NCBI GenBank assembly: GCA_008671285.1
Contig: RPYR01000162.1
Coordinates: forward strand, 1 to 8,019
Length of the DNA stretch: 8,019 bases
Source of the DNA: Collinsella aerofaciens
GTDB taxonomy: Bacteria; Actinomycetota; Coriobacteriia; Coriobacteriales; Coriobacteriaceae
Direction of reading: 5' to 3'
Shown piece after piece: positions 5,474 through 8,019 of this stretch. Position 1 is the stretch's first letter, and every line of letters begins with the position of its first letter. A program made the translations under genes and the position numbers. Below the pieces are notes generated by a model. The model had not been told where the DNA came from. It did no database searches and saw only the letters and a program-made list of their open reading frames with translations.

Positions 5474-6493
5474 TTACTCGGTGTCCTTCATGGGCGGCAT
5501 GGGCTTCCAGTTGGGATCCTTGATGATCTTGCGGGCGTCCTTCATGCCGCGGCGCAGCGCCGGAATGCCGGTCTTAAAGCACTTATCGACCGCAGCCAGG
5601 CGAATGAATTCCTTGCAGAAGGTCGCGGCATTGCCCAGGCGGAACAGCATGGGGTGGTAGTCGCCGTAGATCTGCATGTAGCGTGCCAGATAACCGCGGT
5701 TGCGCATGATGTAGTAACGGTTGGTGTCGCTCGTGGAGTTGAGCTGGCGCTTGCCGGCGATATCCCAGTTAGAGACGGCGCGGGCGCGCTTGAGCACCAC
5801 GTCGGCGACCACGGCGGCGGGGAAGTGTTGGCTGGCTACGTAGCCGTAGCAGGCATCGTCACCGTAGATAAAGAAGCGCGCGTCAGGCAGGCCGATCTTG
5901 TCGACCACGCGGCGCGAGAACATGCCGCCCTCAAAGCACAGCTGGTTCATGGCGCGGTAGCCCTCGGGGCCCAAGTCCCACTTGGCGACAGGGTTGGGAA
6001 TGCCGAGCGAAAGGATGAGCTGGTACTGCCAAAAGAAGGCGCCGCCGTCGAAGTCCAGGCGCGAACCCTGGATGACATCGTAGCGGTCGGCCCACTTGGC
6101 AAGACGCTCGATGCCTTCGGGGATGACGAGCACGTCGTCGTCCATCACCCAGAACCACTGGGCGCCCAGGTCGTAGGCGCATTTGGTGCCGGCTGAGAAG
6201 CCGCCCGCACCGCCGCCGTTTTCGAGCTGCGGGGCATAGATGACACGGTCGGTGCCGCCCTGCGCGTCGGGCTGCTCGGTGTCGATGCCCCACAGGTTGG
6301 CCAGGCGCTCGTTGAATGCGGTGCACATGGCCTCGGTCTCGCGCGAATTCTCGTTATCGACAATCACGATGCGCCAGGGCGTTGCCGTGAGCTCGGTCAT
6401 AGAGTCGAACAAGTTGGCCAGGAGTTCCTGGCGCTTGTACGTAACGACGACGATGGCGAGCTTATCGATGGGAGCGGGAAGGGTTGAAGGCAT
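5474..6493 (-). CDS. GT2 glycosyltransferase, GlfT2 / galactofuranosyltransferase-like
   Basis: A 339-residue cytoplasmic or membrane-associated GT-A fold enzyme that would transfer a sugar from a nucleotide donor, probably galactofuranose or rhamnose, onto an envelope glycan. Visible motifs: LAIVVVTYKR (12-21), RIVIVDNENS (41-50), ENGGGAGG (91-98, nucleotide-sugar loop), the metal-binding FWVMDDDV with DDD at 118-120, GGMFSRRVVDKIGLPDARFFIYGDD (acceptor-side GDD at 211-213), and YYIMRNRGY (260-268). DDD plus the late GLP-FFI-GDD block is typical of GlfT2-type enzymes. I chose the ATG at 6491-6493, where the family's N-terminus begins; AAAGGA lies a rather long 11 bases upstream. A longer frame up to 6628 adds an unlike-family Arg/Ser-rich leader. 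It is convergent with the preceding gene, only 24 bases away, with no clear terminator between. Sugar specificity is uncertain. Confidence 0.88.
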   Translation of the reverse strand: MPSTLPAPIDKLAIVVVTYKRQELLANLFDSMTELTATPWRIVIVDNENSRETEAMCTAFNERLANLWGIDTEQPDAQGGTDRVIYAPQLENGGGAGGFSAGTKCAYDLGAQWFWVMDDDVLVIPEGIERLAKWADRYDVIQGSRLDFDGGAFFWQYQLILSLGIPNPVAKWDLGPEGYRAMNQLCFEGGMFSRRVVDKIGLPDARFFIYGDDACYGYVASQHFPAAVVADVVLKRARAVSNWDIAGKRQLNSTSDTNRYYIMRNRGYLARYMQIYGDYHPMLFRLGNAATFCKEFIRLAAVDKCFKTGIPALRRGMKDARKIIKDPNWKPMPPMKDTE

Positions 6494-6568
6494 GGGGCAA
6501 TATATCCTTTCACGCGCGGCGGGCGAGCGCTGCACGGAAGCTATCGAATACGTCCTTGGGACTGTCCT

Positions 6569-6599
6569 ATTGTAAAGGCTCGGCGCACCTTGGCGGCAA
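6569..6599 (-). promoter_or_regulatory. candidate promoter of the GlfT2-like gene
   Basis: Leftward TACAAT (6569-6574) with TTGCCG (6594-6599) as -35, spacer 19 bases, one or two longer than ideal. It would give a leader of about 70 bases. Immediately downstream is a small dyad, GGAC-T-GTCC (6559-6567), at the expected start of transcription. The 170 bases between the two leftward genes hold this and a weak terminator only. Confidence 0.4.
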
Positions 6600-6606
6600 G
6601 CTTTGA

Positions 6607-6625
6607 ATAAAACGCAGGAACCTGC
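6607..6625 (-). terminator. weak candidate terminator of the acyltransferase gene
   Basis: Leftward, the palindrome GCAGG-TT-CCTGC (6614-6625) is followed by GTTTTAT. The stem is short and the loop tight, so it would at best be a leaky terminator. It lies about 40 bases beyond the acyltransferase stop. Confidence 0.3.
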
Positions 6626-6663
6626 CACGGCTGTAGCGGCTTTAGGGTCTGACGGCAGCGTGC

Positions 6664-7794
6664 CTATTGCCGCTTGGGCTTGCGAGCGATAAGGCTTCTA
6701 GCTGCGTCGATGGTGAGAAGTGTCAGGGCAAAGACGATGCTAATGACGGTACCCGTGACGAAACATATAGCTGCCGGGCTGTTTTGGCTGATCAGTATGT
6801 TTGCGAGCAACGTATTGAAGACGGGACGCCACAAGCCACTGGTGAGCGACTGCATCACATAGAAACCGAGCGTGGCGGTCGATAAGGTGACGATGATACT
6901 TGCAGTCCGCGGATTGCCTGAGGTACTGTGTCGGGTTGCCGCAAAGAGTAAGGAGGCGGCAGCGAGGGCAAACGAAATCAGCGAGGTCGATTTGTAGGAG
7001 AGGGTTGCCGTCGCCGTGAGGTTGCCGGTGAAGGAGAGTGCTCCTTCCAGGATGATGGTGAGCACCAAAACCGTTACGAGCGAGCGCATGCCCAAGGTGC
7101 CCGCTCTGTCCGAATCCATGACATCGGTAACGTCGCGGAGCAGCCCGCCGATCAAAAACGCGACTACGTACGTGGCAGCGCTCATGAGCTTCTGGAGCCA
7201 AGAAAACTCGCCGGCGCTTGTCGCACTCATAGCGGCTAAATACCCGTTAACAACAAATGCGAGGATGCCAACGGCGATGACCGTCGTCTTGTAGGTTTTC
7301 TGGGGGAGTCGACTCTTGGCCAGTCCAAACCATGACGCCATGAAGACCGTGGCGGCATAGACCCAGATAAACTCAAGGCCTAGCGTGTACCAGTAGTGCG
7401 TATTGAGGGTAACATCGGGAATGGGTGAGACGACCGTGGACCACGCGAGCGCCACGAGGCAATAAAACGCAGTGGGCATAATGACCTTGCCAAGGCGCTG
7501 CGCCGTCCGTTGCATTTGCGACTTCCACGTTGCTCCACCGTCCCAAGCACGCGCGGCCGAAGCGATGAGAAAATAGCCCGAGATCATAAAGAAGACCTCG
7601 TTGGCCCAGCAGCCAAGCAAGTTAATAAAACCGAGCGCGCCGGAATAGGGGAATATCGCAAGTGGGGCATATTCCACGGCGCCGACGCAGACGGCTTGGA
7701 AGGTCCACTGAAAGGTGTGGAACACCGCGATGCCGGCGACCGCGACCAAGCGTAAGGCTTCGATGGGTATGTTGCGTGCGGCTTTGGGCTGCAT
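6664..7794 (-). CDS. acyltransferase-3 family membrane protein (OafA-like)
   Basis: A 376-residue integral membrane protein with about ten hydrophobic helices, the right size for the Acyl_transf_3 family, which transfers acetyl or other acyl groups to surface sugars. Family landmarks: the first helix NIPIEALRLVAVAGIAVFH with R15 and H26 (family R-x-lRglailgVvlyH), EVFFMISGYFL (66-76, family vdlFFviSGf), and THYWYTLGLEF (132-142, family hlWYl). Near the end, ATLGFYVMQ (307-315) has Gln where many members have the His of YLiH. Cytoplasmic ends are basic (RKPKRQ). AAAGGA lies 4 bases before the ATG. It is divergent from a second GT2 gene and upstream of the GlfT2-like gene on the same strand, so it probably decorates the same cell-envelope glycan. 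The exact substrate cannot be read from sequence. Confidence 0.88.
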   Translation of the reverse strand: MQPKAARNIPIEALRLVAVAGIAVFHTFQWTFQAVCVGAVEYAPLAIFPYSGALGFINLLGCWANEVFFMISGYFLIASAARAWDGGATWKSQMQRTAQRLGKVIMPTAFYCLVALAWSTVVSPIPDVTLNTHYWYTLGLEFIWVYAATVFMASWFGLAKSRLPQKTYKTTVIAVGILAFVVNGYLAAMSATSAGEFSWLQKLMSAATYVVAFLIGGLLRDVTDVMDSDRAGTLGMRSLVTVLVLTIILEGALSFTGNLTATATLSYKSTSLISFALAAASLLFAATRHSTSGNPRTASIIVTLSTATLGFYVMQSLTSGLWRPVFNTLLANILISQNSPAAICFVTGTVISIVFALTLLTIDAARSLIARKPKRQ

Positions 7795-7813
7795 GACGTC
7801 CTTTCTTATCGGT

Positions 7814-7842
7814 TTGCCTCTGCGAGCTCCATAGATTATATA
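7814..7842 (+). promoter_or_regulatory. candidate promoter of the right-edge glycosyltransferase
   Basis: TTGCCT (7814-7819), 17-base spacer, TATATA (7837-7842). Transcription would start near 7850, giving a leader of about 57 bases before the TTG start. It overlaps the leftward promoter on the other strand. Confidence 0.5.
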
Positions 7843-7863
7843 AACGCCCGCTAGCGCGCTGAC
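7835..7863 (-). promoter_or_regulatory. candidate promoter of the acyltransferase gene
   Basis: Leftward, a perfect TATAAT -10 lies at 7835-7840, with only a poor -35 (GTCAGC, 7858-7863, 17-base spacer). The -10 shares bases with the rightward TATATA, so the two RNA polymerases cannot sit there together. An 8-bp palindrome CGCTAGCG (7849-7856) lies inside the spacer. Confidence 0.45.
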
Positions 7864-7906
7864 CCTTTGATACCATGAAACGACAGGTATTTCCTAAGGA
7901 GCACAT

Positions 7907-8019
7907 TTGTCTACTAACGCCTCTGGCAGCCCTGTTCTGTCGCTGCTTATTCCCATTTACAATGTTCAGCGCTACCTGCGCGAGTGTCTCGATTCCGCCC
8001 TGGCGCAGACGCTCAAGGA
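7907..8019 (+). CDS. GT2 family glycosyltransferase, N-terminal fragment (cut by window edge)
   Basis: The first 37 codons are present. From a TTG start the protein has a short STNASGSP lead, then VLSLLIPIYNVQRYLRECLD and SALAQTLK. This is the classic start of GT-A family 2 enzymes (sIIIPvYN-e-yL-ecldSil-Qt). AAGGAG (7896-7901) lies 5 bases before the TTG at 7907-7909, and no ATG or GTG in frame sits between that site and the conserved strand, so the TTG start is well supported. It is divergent from the acyltransferase gene and likely belongs to the same envelope polysaccharide cluster, which continues beyond the window. The product's sugar and linkage cannot be told from the fragment. Confidence 0.88.
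   Translation, partial: MSTNASGSPVLSLLIPIYNVQRYLRECLDSALAQTLK

Noticed and set aside
5654..6196. 180-codon plus-strand frame within the GlfT2-like gene
   Set aside because: Antisense shadow of a gene with clear glycosyltransferase motifs on the other strand.
6494..6628. 45-residue N-terminal extension of the GlfT2-like glycosyltransferase
   Set aside because: The extension is unlike the family and contains the likely promoter (TACAAT at 6569-6574); the ATG at 6491-6493 starts at the conserved domain.

Overview
The window is GC-rich bacterial chromosome. Gene content and style point to an actinobacterium of the class Coriobacteriia, most likely Collinsella or a close relative. The evidence is a SUF operon with an Rrf2 regulator next to it, a sortase-anchored surface protein, a GlfT2-like galactofuranosyltransferase-type enzyme, strong purine-rich Shine-Dalgarno sites, and use of GTG and TTG starts. 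The genus is an inference; no rRNA or tRNA is present to fix it.

Positions 1-1528 hold iron-sulphur cluster biogenesis. The start of sufB (cut by the window edge) and the complete sufC read leftward as one operon. A three-cysteine Rrf2-family regulator (IscR/SufR type) reads rightward from the opposite side of a 220-bp control region. That region carries two separate inverted repeats: one overlaps the candidate -35 of sufC, the other lies just ahead of the regulator's ribosome binding site. The arrangement suggests an Fe-S-sensing repressor that controls both the suf operon and itself.

Positions 1529-3521 hold one monocistronic gene for a secreted, cell-wall-anchored protein. It has a signal peptide, a lysozyme/Rpf-like domain with a clear ES-x-GN motif, a long Ser/Asp/Gly then Lys/Glu/Asp low-complexity stalk ending in ten threonines, and an MPKTG sorting signal. 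It ends at a very strong intrinsic terminator. A 12-bp palindromic element occurs, in opposite orientations, before and after this gene.

Positions 3522-5449 hold a GTG-started gene for a divergent member of the AAA-ATPase-like/DUF1703 (PD-(D/E)XK nuclease) family. Its Walker A is recognisable, but the usual Walker B glutamate and the nuclease ExK signature appear to be lost. It is very rich in cysteine and carries a CxxC-x8-CxxC pair.

Positions 5450-8019 look like surface polysaccharide synthesis: a GT2 (GlfT2-like) glycosyltransferase and a multi-pass acyltransferase-3 family protein, both leftward. A second GT2 glycosyltransferase begins at a TTG codon and runs off the right edge. The acyltransferase and the last glycosyltransferase diverge from overlapping promoters around 7814-7863. 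Together these genes probably build and O-acylate a cell-envelope glycan.
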